Origin: Macrophomina tecta
Lineage: Eukaryota; Ascomycota; Dothideomycetes; Botryosphaeriales; Botryosphaeriaceae
Assembly (NCBI GenBank): GCA_024180945.1
Contig: JAKSGN010000037.1
Coordinates: forward strand, 749,501-813,500
Length of the DNA: 64,000 nt
Reading direction: 5' to 3'
Part shown: piece after piece, positions 40,360-53,670 of the stretch
How the letters are laid out: each line of letters starts with the position of its first letter
Position numbering within the stretch: the stretch's first letter is position 1
Position numbers and translations under genes: made by a program
The notes under the pieces: generated by a model
The model's database searches: none
What the model saw: the letters and a program-made list of their open reading frames with translations, nothing else
Told to the model about the DNA's origin: nothing

Positions 40360-43300
40360 CTATTTCCCCCTTTAGAGATCTTTAGCCCGAAGATTCTTCT
40401 ATTTATATATATCTTTCTACGGGCCTCTTACCTTTCTTTCTCTACTTATAAGTTTTTATTATAACTTTAAAGCGTTCCTATTCTAACGATTTCGAGGTTA
40501 TTTCTTATTTAATTAAGTAATATTATTCTACCCTTTCTTATAAATGATAACTTCGCGATATTCTTCTAAACGGGGTAGAGATAGTTCCCTATACTAACTA
40601 TTTAGAGTACGAGTCTAAGTATGTAGCGTTACTAGATAATCTTAAGGTCTACGCGGCTTACCTTAAGACTCGCCGAAAGAAGTGCGATATCGCTAAAATA
40701 AGTAACTCGGGTTATAGATTTCTTACTAGTTATTTTCTATTTTTTACTAACCTTCTCTAGTAGATAAGCTTAACCGGGAATAAGTACGTTTAAAGACTAA
40801 GAAGAGTACGACCTTTACTACCTTATAAACGGCGGCTACTAAGTTAAAGCGGTTATATAGATAGTAGCGCTTTTTAAAGAAGCGTCGTTCTTAAATAATT
40901 TATATAGAATTTAACTTCCTTAAAGAGCTAGAACGCTCTAAGGTAAAGGATTCTTTTAAGGGCTCTTTTAACCCTAAAAATTCTAAGGGCTCCTTATTAA
41001 AATGGCTACGTTACGAGTTAGTAAATTCTACTACGCCGTAGACGGCTAAGTTAGCTAGCGAATCTAGGGCTAAGATACGATTATTTTATTCTTCTAAGTC
41101 TATAAATTCTATCTATTTATTTCTATTTACGATAGATTCGACGGTTCTTAAGAGTTTTTTATTATTCTTATTTAGAAATGACCTCATCTTTATAGAGGAT
41201 TAGGATTTTAACGATGGAATTCTATAATAAGGTCTAGATATATATTATTTTTTAGTATTTACTAGTTGTCTTCGTTCCCGTAACCTTTCTATTTAACGAG
41301 ATATTTAAGCTAATAATCGAATTATTTATAGTCTAGAATCTTCTTAACTAGATACTAGTCTTCTTCGGCGTTAGAATTTTCTAGTATAATTTCTTTCTAA
41401 GTTTCTAGAATAGTGGCATTTTCTAGCGCTAGCTCGAGTATTATTACGTAAAAGATAAAATTTATTCGTATATTAGATAGTTTAAGTTAATACGTAACTT
41501 CTTCGAGTTTTTCTATAATTTCGAATAGGCCGATTTTCTTAAAATCTAATTTATCGCTCGATTACTTTAATTTAATATTTTTTATAAGGAGGTATACTTT
41601 ATTTTTTTTTTTAAGATTTAGTGCTACCTAGTACCGTCTATTATAGTATTTAGATATTATAATTTATATATATTCGAGGTTAAGACTAATAGCTTTATAT
41701 AATTCTTTTAGCTACTTAGCCTTAAGAATATCTTTTTAGGCTAATTTTCTACTTAGAATAGCTTCTCTATACGCGTTTAGTTTAAACCTATAGTTAGTAA
41801 AGAATGGGGATACGTTAGTTAACTCTTATTTAGCACTATTATAGGCGAATTATACTATAGATAGCTATATAGCCTAGTTATTCTATAGATAGTTAATATA
41901 ATAGTAAAGATACTATTCGAGAGTCTGATTTATTCGTTTTATCTAGCCGTTAATTTACGCGTATACTATTATAGAGAGTTTATTCTTTACTCTAAATTAG
42001 CGCGTAAGTATTTACTAAAATTCCGATCTTATTAGCTTATTTCTATTTAAAACTAATACTTCCGGTGTTCTATAATTCGCGAAGATATATTAGAGAAACG
42101 TATAGGCTAGCTATTCTATATTTAATACCTTAAGGTAGGATAAGAAGTAGGCGTACTTCGTAAATCTATTAATAAAGACTAGAATTAAGTCGAACTTAAC
42201 TTTTATAAGTAAATCTCTAGACTCTAGTAGCTTTATAATAAAGTCTAGTATAATCTATTACTATAGTTATTTTAGTACTTCTAGGGATTATAGATATTTA
42301 TATAAAGTATATATAGTGGCTTTACTTTAAATATAAAAGTCATATTACGAAACTATACGCTAGACTATCTTTTATAATTCTAGAAAGTAGAAGTTTTATA
42401 TAATTCTCTTAGTTATTCTATTAATACCCTAATATCTATACGCGGGTACTATATATATATTTTTAACGAGTGCTTTTCGTAGTCTTATTAGAATATAGAT
42501 TAATTTTTTAAAGAGAAGTATTTCTTCTCTATCTTAAGTAATACGCGGGTTATTTTTAAGCGCTAAAAGTTTCTACGCGAAGAAGTTCTAAGTGTATACT
42601 TCTTAAATCTTCTAATACTACGGGTTTAACTTAATGCGAAGTATTAGAAAAGACTATCTAGTAAAAATAAATAATCTATCGCTTATCTACTATAGTACTA
42701 TAGGTTATGGCTTAATTTTTTCTTCTATATAGTCTACTCTTTTACTAAGCGCGTTAGCGGCGGCGTTATCTATACCTTTTCTATACGTAATCTTAAAATT
42801 ATAGAATACTAATTCTTATAACTAGCGAACTTATCGTTGGTTTAGCTTTTTAGTCATAGTAAAGTGCGTAAGATTCTAATAGTTATAATATACTATTATT
42901 TATTATTTGGCTTCTTTTAAGTAGTATCTCTAGTACTTAAATACTAAGACGATAGCTAAGAGCTCTTTATCGTAAGCGTTATAGTTAAGCTCTACCGGGG
43001 TAAACTTTCTTAAGTAGAACGCGATTAGATACTATCTACCTTTATCGTTAGGCTAGCTAAGATATACTTCTAGGGCGAATTCTAACGTATTAGTTTCTAC
43101 TTCGATTAGTTTATTAGGATTATATATTTCTAAGACGGGTACTTCGTAAAATATTCTCTTTAGCGAATTAAAGGCTTACTACTAATCGTCTTTTTATTAG
43201 AAACTATACTTCTTCTAAGTAAGTCGCGTTAAAGATTTCGTAATTTTTAAGTAGTTCTAAATAAACTTCTTATAAAAGTTTATAAATCTAAAAAAGAACT

Positions 43301-43523
43301 ATACTTTCTTAATTAACTTTAGTACTAGCTATTTCTTAATAGAGTCTAGTTTCGAGTCGTCTATACTAATATATCCGGGGATAATAATAAAGTCTAAGAA
43401 TTCTGTTCTCCGTACGTACTACTCGTATTTATTAGGTGCGATAGTTAAATTCTTAGCTTAGAGAATTTCTAGAACTTTTCTAATATACTTCTTATATTTC
43501 TTAAGTATTTCTAAGAAGATAAG

Positions 43524-43538
43524 AATATCGTTAAGATA
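43524..43538 (-). pseudogene. Outer element reverse-transcriptase box (part of pol relic, about 46.1-40.4 kb)
   Basis: The minus strand reads TAT CTT AAC GAT ATT (Y-L-N-D-I) followed by LIF, the YLDDILIF block of Gypsy-type RT with the first catalytic Asp converted to Asn by G-to-A. The surrounding 6 kb carries the rest of gag-pol in broken pieces whose limits I cannot set. Confidence 0.75.
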
Positions 43539-46140
43539 AGCTAAGTAGAAGATATCTAAGTATTCGCGTAGCGTATTATTAATAAGCGACTAAAAGGTTA
43601 CTAGTATATTAGTAAGTCTAAATAGTATTACTATATACTCGTAGAGTTCTAGCCTTATTTTAAAGACTATTTTCTATTCTTTCCCTTCTTTAATTCTAAC
43701 TAGGTAATAACTATCCCGAAGGTCTAGTTTTATAAAGTACTTTGTATTTTCTAACTTATTCTAGAGCTTATCGATATATAGAAGTAGGTATTAGTTTTTA
43801 ATTATAATATCGTTAAGCTATCGATAGTTAATATAGAGGTATAACTTACTATTCTTCTTAGAAATAAAGAGAATTAGATATCTAGCTAATAACGTTAATA
43901 GCTAAATATATTCTCGTTTAAGATTCTTCTTAATATATTTTTTTAAAGCCTCTATTTTCTTCTTTAATAAAAAGTAGATAGACTTATAAGCTAGTTTTAT
44001 TTCTAGCTTAAGTAGAATCTCGTAGTTCTATAGTTAATACTTAAGTAAGTCTCCCTTTCCTCTTTCTTAGTAAATAGTAACTAAGTTTTAATACTTATTA
44101 GATACTATTTCTATTTTTAGTATTAGAGATATTTCTTATAGTTACTACTATATTTCTAAACTACTATATTATTCTCTTTTAATTCTCGTAGGATTATCTT
44201 CTTTAATAGAAGTTAGATAGTTCTTATTTCTTAGTCTTTTTCGTTAGGTCCTAGTTAATACTCTCTATTATACTGCCGATAAGAATTTAATATATATAAG
44301 ATAGACCTATTATTCTTAGTATTATATACGCCTAAATACCTCTCTTAAGATTATCTATATATCTATAAGAGATTTTATAGCTACTAATTATTTTTATAAA
44401 GTCTTACTCTTAGTCTTACGCTTTTTTCGCGTAGTTTTTCGTAATAAGTATTATACCTAATTTTTAGAAATACTTAACTCGATAGGACTTACTTCGCTTA
44501 AGGCGCTATATTTTACTAAGAAGATAGCGTTTTATACGCTATAATTCTAGTTCTATTTTAGGTCTTTCTTAAGGTTACTATCGATACTACTATTACTAGG
44601 CCTTACGCTATTATTTAAATCTCGCGTTTCTTCTAATAATTTAAGGGTGTTGTTTTGCTTAGTAGGGCTTATTTCTATAATAGAATTATATTTTACCGAG
44701 AAGACTTCGCCTTCTACGTTATAGTTCTAGTTCTAACTTATTCTATTATTAGAGTCGCCTATATAGTTACTATATTTAGGCCTTATACTAGCTACTTTTC
44801 GATTTATTGTAGATAAGAGTCTCTATAGGGTATTTATTAACCCGTTTTCTATATATAACCCGAATTTTTATAGAAGGTTATCGATCTTTTTTTAAAAGAT
44901 AATTTTATCTTCTTCGCTAAAGTTAAAGATAGGTTTCTATATTCGGATCTAGAATATATCTAAAATAATATCGTATCTAGAAATACATTAGACGTTAAGA
45001 GAGATCTATTTCTAATAATTTTTAATTTAGAGGGTTACTTTCTTTATTTTTATTTTTACCTAGTCTTCTTTATAGACTAAGCTTTTTCTATTAAATTCGC
45101 TAAGTAGATATAGCTCTTTCTTTTTTTAATATAGAATCTTATATTATTCTATAAACTTATTATATACGAAGTTTCCGCTTAATTCTATATTAATTAGTAT
45201 TTTAATAGGTACTTTATTAAGTATTTCTTTCGTTTTAAATTATTTCTAAAGATTTAGTCCGGTAAGAGTTTTCGTATTTAGTATACGTAATACTATATAA
45301 AGAAACCTAGACTATAGCTTCTAGATTAGTTCTAATACTATAGGGCCGTCTAGTTTTTTACTAAGTATTAGCGGGCTATTTTCTTATAGAAGTAGAGGTT
45401 CTAGTCCTTAGCTAAGATTAGTAATTTCTTCTACTATATCTAGTATCCGCGTCTAATAAGGCGCCTCTAGTAGATTCGATTATTATAGACCTAGTATTTA
45501 AAGGTAGATATAGTATATTTCTTCTTCGAAATCTATTATAGAGTATTCTATACCCTTATTACTATTTCGTATAGATTAAGGATTAATACTATACTACGTA
45601 AATACGCGAGGTCTTATTACTACTATACCTCCCGGGTCTTATCTTCGAGCTAGAACGCTACTTCGTTAGCTAAGGCGAGGAATAATTTCTTCTAGAAATA
45701 CTATATACTATCTTCGTAGAATTAAGAGCTAAGCTTTCCCTTCTATACCTAGTATTACTATAGTAGTAGATCTATTCTTAATCCGGGGGTCTAGTTAATT
45801 ATTAGGGTAAGACTAGGCTCAACACGCCTTATATTTTCGTACCTATTTAAGTATTTTGTAATTTAGTTAAGTATAGCTTAGTTCTACTATTATTCTATAT
45901 TCCCGGCTTCGCTAGACTTAGGGGTACTATTATAGAGCTCGCCCGTATCGCTATTAACTAGCTCGTTATTATAGAAAAAGTCGTTAATCTAGTTATTAAT
46001 TTCTAGTACTTCCTTATTCCTAGTTATTATACTAAATTATCGAGGTTTATAAGGGTACTATTCTAATATATTCTTACTACTTTAGTGCGTTTAATAGTTA
46101 TCATTATAGTAGGCTATCTAGTATAGCGTATCGTAGTTAT

Positions 46141-46333
46141 TGTAAGTAAGTAGGCTGGTTATAAGTAGAGAGCCTTTAGAAGAGTCGTATATTCTTAGAT
46201 ACGAATCCTTAGTAGTGCAGGATTTACCTCTTAGTGGCATTATATACTGGGGGCCCGTGCGTAGCACGTGATAAGCACGTAGAACGTACGGTATAAGTAC
46301 CCTAAGGGTATACTAGGGCCTATTATTCTAATA
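46141..46333 (-). repeat. Inner element 3' LTR (left)
   Basis: Less AT-shifted than its right partner: for example CTGGGGGCCCGTGCGTAGC against CTAGGGGGCCGTACGTAGC. Confidence 0.9.
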
Positions 46334-46899
46334 CTACCCCCCCCTCTAGTAGGAATCGCCCCGATTCTTATTAGAAGGTATTATGTTAGTGCCTCGTTAA
46401 AAAATCTTTAGTAAGGAAAAAGAGTACACCTAATTACTATATAGGACGTAGTATTGTGTATTAGCTATAGGCGTTGCGTAGTAAGGCGAATTAGCCTTAT
46501 TACGTAGTCGTTACTACGAATAATAAATAAAGAACAATAAATTAATAGAAAAATAAGAAAATATATTACTAAGCGGTTATTAGTAATGCCAGCGGTATGC
46601 TATATATACGGAAAACGTAGGTAATAGTACGTTAGCGCGGTTTTTTCTTTATTATTAGGTATTATTACTATTAAAGATAATAGAAGTTGGCCTTATACGA
46701 TAATACTAGCGAATATACTAATTAGTAACTTACGCGTGCTAATAATACTTATAGGGCACGAGGTCGTTTTTTTAATAGCTTTAATAGGTATAATAATTCT
46801 TCGTACTTTTCTAGATTTTTATAGTTTAGATTTAGCTTTTCTTCTTTAACTAAAACGTCTTTAACTAATATTAACTCTTTTTATTACTTCTTTCTTCTA

Positions 46900-47690
46900 A
46901 ATAACTATTACTATATAGACCCCTTCCAGCTTTATTTACTTAGGTTACTCCTACGATAAGCTTCCGCAGACGCCTATTACGGGTAATATAGTAAAGCTTC
47001 TTTCTTATCTTTAGCCGTAGCCTAGTTTAGTAGTAGTATGCTATATACGTTGCGTGCGCTACTAGGGCACGATACGCCACCGCGAGGGTAAAGTATAGGT
47101 TAATTTTACGCCTACGAAGCTTCTTAGGGGGCTTCGCTAGATCTACTTTAAGAATCTACCCTATACTAAATATAATCGGTATACGAAGAGTAGTTATAAA
47201 TATACTTTAGTAAGTATACTTTTTCCCTACTTTTCTTATACTTTTTATATGCTTTTATACTGCTTGTGCTCGTTACTAATAATAAAATTTATTTTTAGGT
47301 TTCCCCTTAATTCCGCCGTGCTGCTAATTTGCTATTGTTTTATTACGATAGCTTTGATGGCGCTTCTAATAAGGAGGTGCTAGAGTTTATAGAAAAGGAC
47401 GTACTTATGCTATATAAGTACGCCGGTGCGTTAGGAGAGGCGGTGTCGGTATACGAGAAGTAAAAGGCGAAGAAGATTATGGCTACTAGCGGCCATAGTA
47501 ACTAGTAGTATACGCGTAATATATCGCGCTCGGAGAATTGGTAGCGTTATTAGGCTAGACTAGATAGGGTTAGCTTAATAAAGCTAACTAATGAAGTAGT
47601 AGACGAGGAGTTTAAGAATAAGTACTTTATAAGAATATCTAATACGGATAAGAGGTGGTTTTAGTATAGCTTAAATATAAAGTAGATGCT
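46900..47690 (+). pseudogene. Spliced unknown gene relic antisense to the inner element's pol
   Basis: A plus-strand frame is coding-like from about 46922 (FIYLGYSYDKLPQTPITGN, later FKNLPYTKYNRYTKSSYKY) to 47209. A textbook intron follows at 47210-47298 (donor GTAAGTATA, ACTAAT at 47275-47280, acceptor TTTTTAG). Exon 2 continues in the matching phase (FYYDSFDGASNKEVLEFIEK and later EVVDEEFKNKYFIRISNTDK) to about 47690. Interruptions are only TAG/TAA, as expected of RIP. It lies between the 3' end of pol and the 3' LTR, on the opposite strand. I do not recognise the product; it is basic in exon 1 and charged in exon 2. It could be an antisense extra ORF of the retroelement or a captured host gene. 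Confidence 0.55.
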
Positions 47691-50501
47691 CCTTTAGGGC
47701 CCTTCTTTATAAATTAAGTATTTCTTCTAATATTTCTTCTTATTCTTTAATCCTAGGGGGCGCCCTCGCTATAGCTTACTTATAGCCTGCGTTCCGCCTG
47801 CGTTTCGCTTGCGTTTTAGCTAGGCGTCCTAGGGAATAGGGTTTTTTTTAAGGTAATTCTATAGAAGCTTTCTATAATTATCTAGCTCTTCTTCCTATTT
47901 CCACTCGTTGTATTTATAGGGCTAGCCGAGCTATTTAAGTAGGTATTATCTTAGTAGCCCTTTTTTATAGGCTACTATAGCTTCGACTTCCTAGTATCTA
48001 CTATCGTCGATTTCTTCGACTAGTGGCGGTTAGAATCCTAGCCTTGCCGTATAAGCTTCTAGTAATGTAACGTTAAAAATAGTATATAGCCGAGATATAG
48101 ATTATAGTAGGTTTAAGCGGTAGGCCTAGAAGCTAATCTTCTCTAGGATTTAGAATAGCCCTAGGTAATGATTATCGAGTTTTTTATAAGGCCGTTTGGT
48201 TTTAATATTTCTTACTAAGAGAAGGACTAGTTATCTAATATTAAAATATATTTCGGTTCGGTTTCGGTTATAATATTTTGTTTAGAGCTCCTAGAAGTAT
48301 TCGAGGAATTCCGCCGCCGATTTCTATACTTTTTATATACTTTTCGCGTGCTTTTTAGCTGCTTCGGCCGATTCGGTTAGGGGATTTCTATTAAGGTTAT
48401 TCTAAACCCCGTCCTAGGAGTTAGGTTCTACTCCCGCATCTAGTTAAACTAGTGCGAAGCCTATAGAAGAGTGGGTTTTCTAGTTATAGGCGTGTAAAGC
48501 CTACTAGAGAAGCTTTACCTAGTCTAACTAGTTTTAAGAGGTATAATAGCGTAGGTACGCCTCTAACTTCTAATTTTACCTCTTCGTTTAGCCGTCTGTC
48601 TACGGGTAAAAGAAGGTACTTAGTCTATACTTAATTCTAAGATTATAGTATAATTCGCTCTAGAACTAGCTTATAAACGTTAAGCCCCTATCCGAGACTA
48701 GGCTATTAGGCGGCCTAAATTATACGAAGACGTTATTTATGATAAGATCCGCGAGCGTTACTCTATTAACCGTCTTTCTAACTAATAGGTAACGTATATA
48801 TTTAGTAAAACGGTTAATAAGTACGAGAACTACGTTATATACTTAACCGTCTCGCCCTACGGATTCTAGTAAGTCCGTAATAAAATTAAGGAAGTAGTAT
48901 CTATAGGGTTAAGCGGCTACTAGTAGTAGCTATAATAATCTATATAGCTTATACCGGCGAGTCTTATTACGTTAATAGGTATTATAGCTTTATATATATT
49001 TCCTAACGTCCGCGGTAATGCCTTTCTAGTAGTATTTTCTAGAAAGTACCTTCTAGGTACGGCGGATACCGTAATAGCTACTACTCGGATCGTTATAATT
49101 TTTAAGTAGGATTTCCTCGCGTAGCGAAGTATATTTTAGTACGTATACCCGCCCTTTATAGCGTAGGAGTCCTTGCTCGTCGATTATATACTAATCGTAC
49201 GCTAAAAGTACTTTTTTCGTAAGTTATTTTTATACGTCTACGTAGAAGGCGTCCCTTCATTACTTAGTATAAATAAAATTAACTAATAATTTAGGAGTAG
49301 CTTCGAACGCTATTTTAGTTATAGCGGCTACTATTATTATAGACTAAGGTACGAAGCTTTATACTAAGCTCGTACTAGCTCCCTTATAATAAGTATATAC
49401 CGAAGGTGCTAGGCCTTTATAAGCGAACTCGTCGTGCTCCTTATAAGTAACGGAATAGACTAAGGCGGTTTAGTAATTACTACCGTTATTTATACGTAGG
49501 TTTTCCTCGTGCTCTTAGCTAGGGTCCTTAGTAGTGCGTAGGGGTTCTTCTAACCCCTAAATCTAGAGTTTGCGTTATAGTGTGGGTAATATAGTATTAA
49601 GGTAGGTGCGCTTATTACCCTCTTTAAAGCTAAGGGCGTAGTCTAGACGCCTTAAAAGGGCGTCCGCTAGATTAGACTTACCCGGCTTATATTCGATATT
49701 AAAATTAAATTTAGCTAAGACTTTAGCGTATTAAGTCTATCGAGCCGTAAGGCTCTTAGTCGTTATAAAATAACGTAGGTTATTATAATTAGATAATACC
49801 CGCACCGGCGTTTGTATATATACTAGGTAAGGCCTCTAATACTTAAAGTACTATACGATCGCGTAGAGTTTCTTATTATAGGTGTCGTACCATATTTTAG
49901 CACCAGCGAACTTATAGCTAAAATACGTAATAGGGTGCTAATAGCGCTAGTTATCCTCTCTATTTAGCGGCTAGAGAAGGATACCGCTGTAGGTATAGTC
50001 TAATACGTTAGTAATTAGTATAACTAGAAGATTTAGGTTATAGTACCGTAGTATAGAAGTCTACGTAAAGTATACTTTTAGCCTACTAAACGCCTACTTT
50101 ACCCCTACGGGCTATTTCTAGGGCTTATACTATTTAGTTAGCCCCTTTTTCGGCGCTCGTTTAGCCCCTAGATTAGGATCTTAGGCTACTTCTTTTAGCA
50201 AGCTAGTTAGTAGTTAAACTATCGTAGAGTAATTCTATATAAAGCGCCTATAGAAGTTAGTAAAGCCTAGAAAAACCTAAATATTATAGTAGCTTTATAG
50301 CTCCGGCTAGTTCTTAATAGCTTCGACTCTTATAGGATCTATAATAACCCCCTAGAGAGTAATAATAAAGCCTAGTAACTCAACGTACTTTATATAAAAA
50401 CTATATTTAGACGGTTTTATGTAGAGGTTCTAATTATATAATCTTTAGAGAATACGTTTAACGTATTCGACGTACTAAGACTTATCCGCTAAGTATATAA
50501 G

Positions 50502-50516
50502 TATATTATCTAAGTA
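50502..50516 (-). pseudogene. Inner element reverse-transcriptase box (part of pol relic, about 52.9-47.8 kb)
   Basis: The minus strand reads TAC TTA GAT AAT ATA (Y-L-D-N-I) followed by LIY and ADKS, the Gypsy RT catalytic block with the second Asp converted to Asn. The remaining gag-pol is in fragments. Confidence 0.75.
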
Positions 50517-53124
50517 TACTACGTAAATTATATCCACTAGGCCTCCTAGGGCTCGGTAAATATACGACTAGAAAGTTGCGGATGCGTTAGTTAAGCTAAA
50601 TAGTATAACTAGGTACTTATAATACCCATAACGCGTCTTAAATACTATTTTCTACTTATTACCTTCCTTTATGCGGATTCGGTAATAAGTATCGCGTAGG
50701 TCTAGTTTAGTAAAGATCTTTACGGTGCTTAGACGGTCTAGTAGCTCGCCTACTAGTAGTATAAAATAGCTATTTTTAACTATAATCTTATTTAGGCCCC
50801 TATAATCTACGTATAACCGCATAGTGCCGTCTATCTTAGGGGTAAAGAGAATAGGCGCGCCCGTAGGCGACTTACTATATCTAATCTACCCCTATTCTAA
50901 GGCCTTATTAATATATTTTCTAAGGATCCGTAGTTCAGATTAGAAGAGTCTATATAGGGGTATTAACGGTAGCTTAAAACCTATAATAAGATTAATAGTA
51001 TAATCGAACTTAGTATATTACGATAGCTTAGTAGCTTATTTATTTAAAAATACGTCTAAGTACTCTTTATAAGTATCTAAAATCTCGTTACGAACCTTCT
51101 TAACTACCTTAGCTAGTAGTACATCTGCTAAATCAGCGAGTTTCTTATATAATTCGTATACTCTTTAGATACGGGAGTATAGCCCCCGTAGGTAGAAAAG
51201 AGTTTAGTTAGATAGAAGCTTTTCTAAATTTTAATTACCTCTACTCTACTTCTCGCGTGTATTTAGTATACTTTCCGCCCGCGAAAGAGCTACGAAAGAG
51301 TTAAAGTTATTTCTTTAACTTTCTAGATTACCCGTAGGCGAGAGCTAGTAGTCGAACGACTAGAGAAAGTAAATAGACTTTCTTAGTTCTAAGTCCTAAA
51401 ATAATTTAGTAGCGCTTACTAGATATATATACTCTAGTAAGTTTATACTCTAGTAAAACGTTTCTCTTCTAAAATCGATAACCGGCTCGGTAGCCCCGAG
51501 CTAGAATATACCGAGTATAGTATCGTAGTTCGTAAACAAGCCACTCTAGTAAGGTTAGAATTCGGTAGTACGCGTAGCGCCCCCCGAGTTATACGTAGTA
51601 ACCCCTATATAATAAGAGTCGTATAACGTAATGGTAGTATTATTAAAAAGGCGGGTAGACGGCCTAGCACTAGCTTATATATTTTATAAGATAAGTTGCT
51701 CTACGCATTTAAGAAACACGAGGTTTAGGTCGTAACTATAATCTATTAATACTTAAATTTTAGTAGGACCGGATAGGGTTTTTATTAAAGCGATAATTTC
51801 TATACGTTTTAAACTACCTCCCGTTTAAGGCCCTAACCGTAAAAAAAAGAGAAAAGCGATTAGAGCTTCTCTTTTTTCGAGTCTTACTTATCTTTATAGT
51901 TCACCTAGTTAGCGCGGTCTTTAGCCTACTTTTCGCCTACGTTCGGGGTACTAGATCTATATAAATCGCCTACGTTCTTTAGAAAAGCTAAAGCTTTAGA
52001 CCTTTAGTTCTCTTTAGCCTTTTTACTATTCCTAAAACCCTTATAGGGATCGTTGCATTCTAGGCTAGAAATAGTAAAAGGGCGCTTAGATTTCTACGAC
52101 TATTACCCGTTCTCGCTCTTTTTAGAGGGCCTCGTTGCCTCTAGTATTTACTTAACGTATTAGATTTTAGCTACTAAATTCTCTTCTACCTATACCCTAG
52201 TAAGGAAGGACTGGCGCACGAGCTCTATACGTATAAATAGTAGAAGCCGAGAGTAAATCTAGTTAATATAGTAATCTACGTTCTAAATCCAATACGTAAA
52301 TTTATCCTCGTACGTCTTTATTTAGGCGTAGAATTCTATAAACTTCTAGCCCTTTTTTATTACTATAGTATAATAACTAATAGCGTTGTTAAGGCGGTAG
52401 ATAATAAAATTACGAATATAATTCTATACTAACGTCTTAAACTTCTACTAGAGTAATACTAGTTTTTTCTAGTTTATTAGACGTCTTTAGACGTGCTAAA
52501 AGAGAATCTTATATTTAGATAGCCCTTTAGTAGTCTAGAAGGTCTTTCTAAGGTAGTCCTTATCCGCCCGGTATATGCCGAAATATATCTCTACTATATT
52601 CGTCTATAAGTCGTATAAGCCCTAAGTAAGGCCTTCGAGTTTTAGAGGTAAATTTCTTATAAGAAGGTCGAGTCGCTCTCCGCTATTATTTATTTTACTT
52701 TCCGCGTGCGTTTCGCCTACGTTTAGCGTAGGGACGGTAGGTAGTTCGCCGTTAAGGGCCGCTTATAGCTATTATAGAATCTTAATACGGTTAAGGCGTT
52801 CTAAGAGCTTAGCTTTTAGTATACCTTTCGTAGGTACGCTACGTAAGCGTTATAGTTCGTTAATAGCTATAGGCGCCCCTAGTTTAGCTACGTCGCCTAT
52901 TAGGCGTTTAACGCCCTAGGCACTCCTATCGACGATTAGCGTTTAATAGCCTTTAGGGGTTAATAAGCCTATTTCTATTCGTTTACCTCGAGTGTTTAAA
53001 CGGCTTTATTAGCCCCTTATTCCTATTATTGTAAAATCGTTCTTTCCGTCGGGATCGTCGGAATTATTATATATAGCCCTTTAAGACCGGCTACTTTTCC
53101 GAAAGAAATTAAGAAGGATTCGAT

Positions 53125-53317
53125 TATAAGTAAATAGGCTAGTTATAAGTAGGGAGCCTTTAGAAGAGTTATATATTCTTAGATACGAATTCTTAGTAGT
53201 GCAGAATTTACCCCTTAGTAGCGTTATATACTAGGGGGCCGTACGTAGCACATAATAAGTACGTAGAACGCACGGTATAAGTATTCTAAGGGTATACTAG
53301 GGCCTATTATTCTAATA
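53125..53317 (-). repeat. Inner element 5' LTR (right)
   Basis: Begins TATAAGTAAATAGG where the left copy has TGTAAGTAAGTAGG; same length, heavier G-to-A/C-to-T load. Confidence 0.9.
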
Positions 53318-53670
53318 GCTCTCTATAGTAAAGATCCGGCTTTAGTATCTTAACCTTAGTAGTTAGGTCCCTTATAGGGCTTAGCCTAGTAGCTTAATTC
53401 TATTAACTCCTTAGAACGAGATTCTCGGCTTATAGTTTCTAAATTATCTATATAAGTTCTCTTATAGTAGGCTCCGTTTACTCCTATTAAGCGGGCTAAG
53501 GGGGCCCGGGAGTCGGTATATAAGAAACGGCTAGACGATCTTATCCCGCGCTAATATTCTTTATATTAACTAAGTCTATTACTATTTCCTAAACTCGTTA
53601 GGGGGTAATATCTTATCTAATAAGACTTAATCTCGGAACCTTCCTCTCCTTATAAGAATAGTAGTTAAAG

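Larger units (their letters stand above)
46141..53317 (-). mobile_element. Inner nested LTR retrotransposon (Gypsy-like), RIP-degraded
   Basis: LTRs of 193 bp each (46141-46333 and 53125-53317) beginning TGTAAG and ending CTAATA (original CTAACA). The unit is about 7.2 kb and lies wholly inside the outer element, so it inserted later. Coding is on the minus strand: RT box Y-L-D-N-I at 50516-50502 (second Asp lost by G-to-A) followed by LIY. A G-rich polypurine tract on the minus strand (about 46334-46350) marks the left LTR as 3'. The flanks GTTAT and GCTCT agree at only three of five positions, so the target duplication is doubtful or mutated. A plus-strand relic gene lies between pol and the left LTR. 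Confidence 0.9.
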
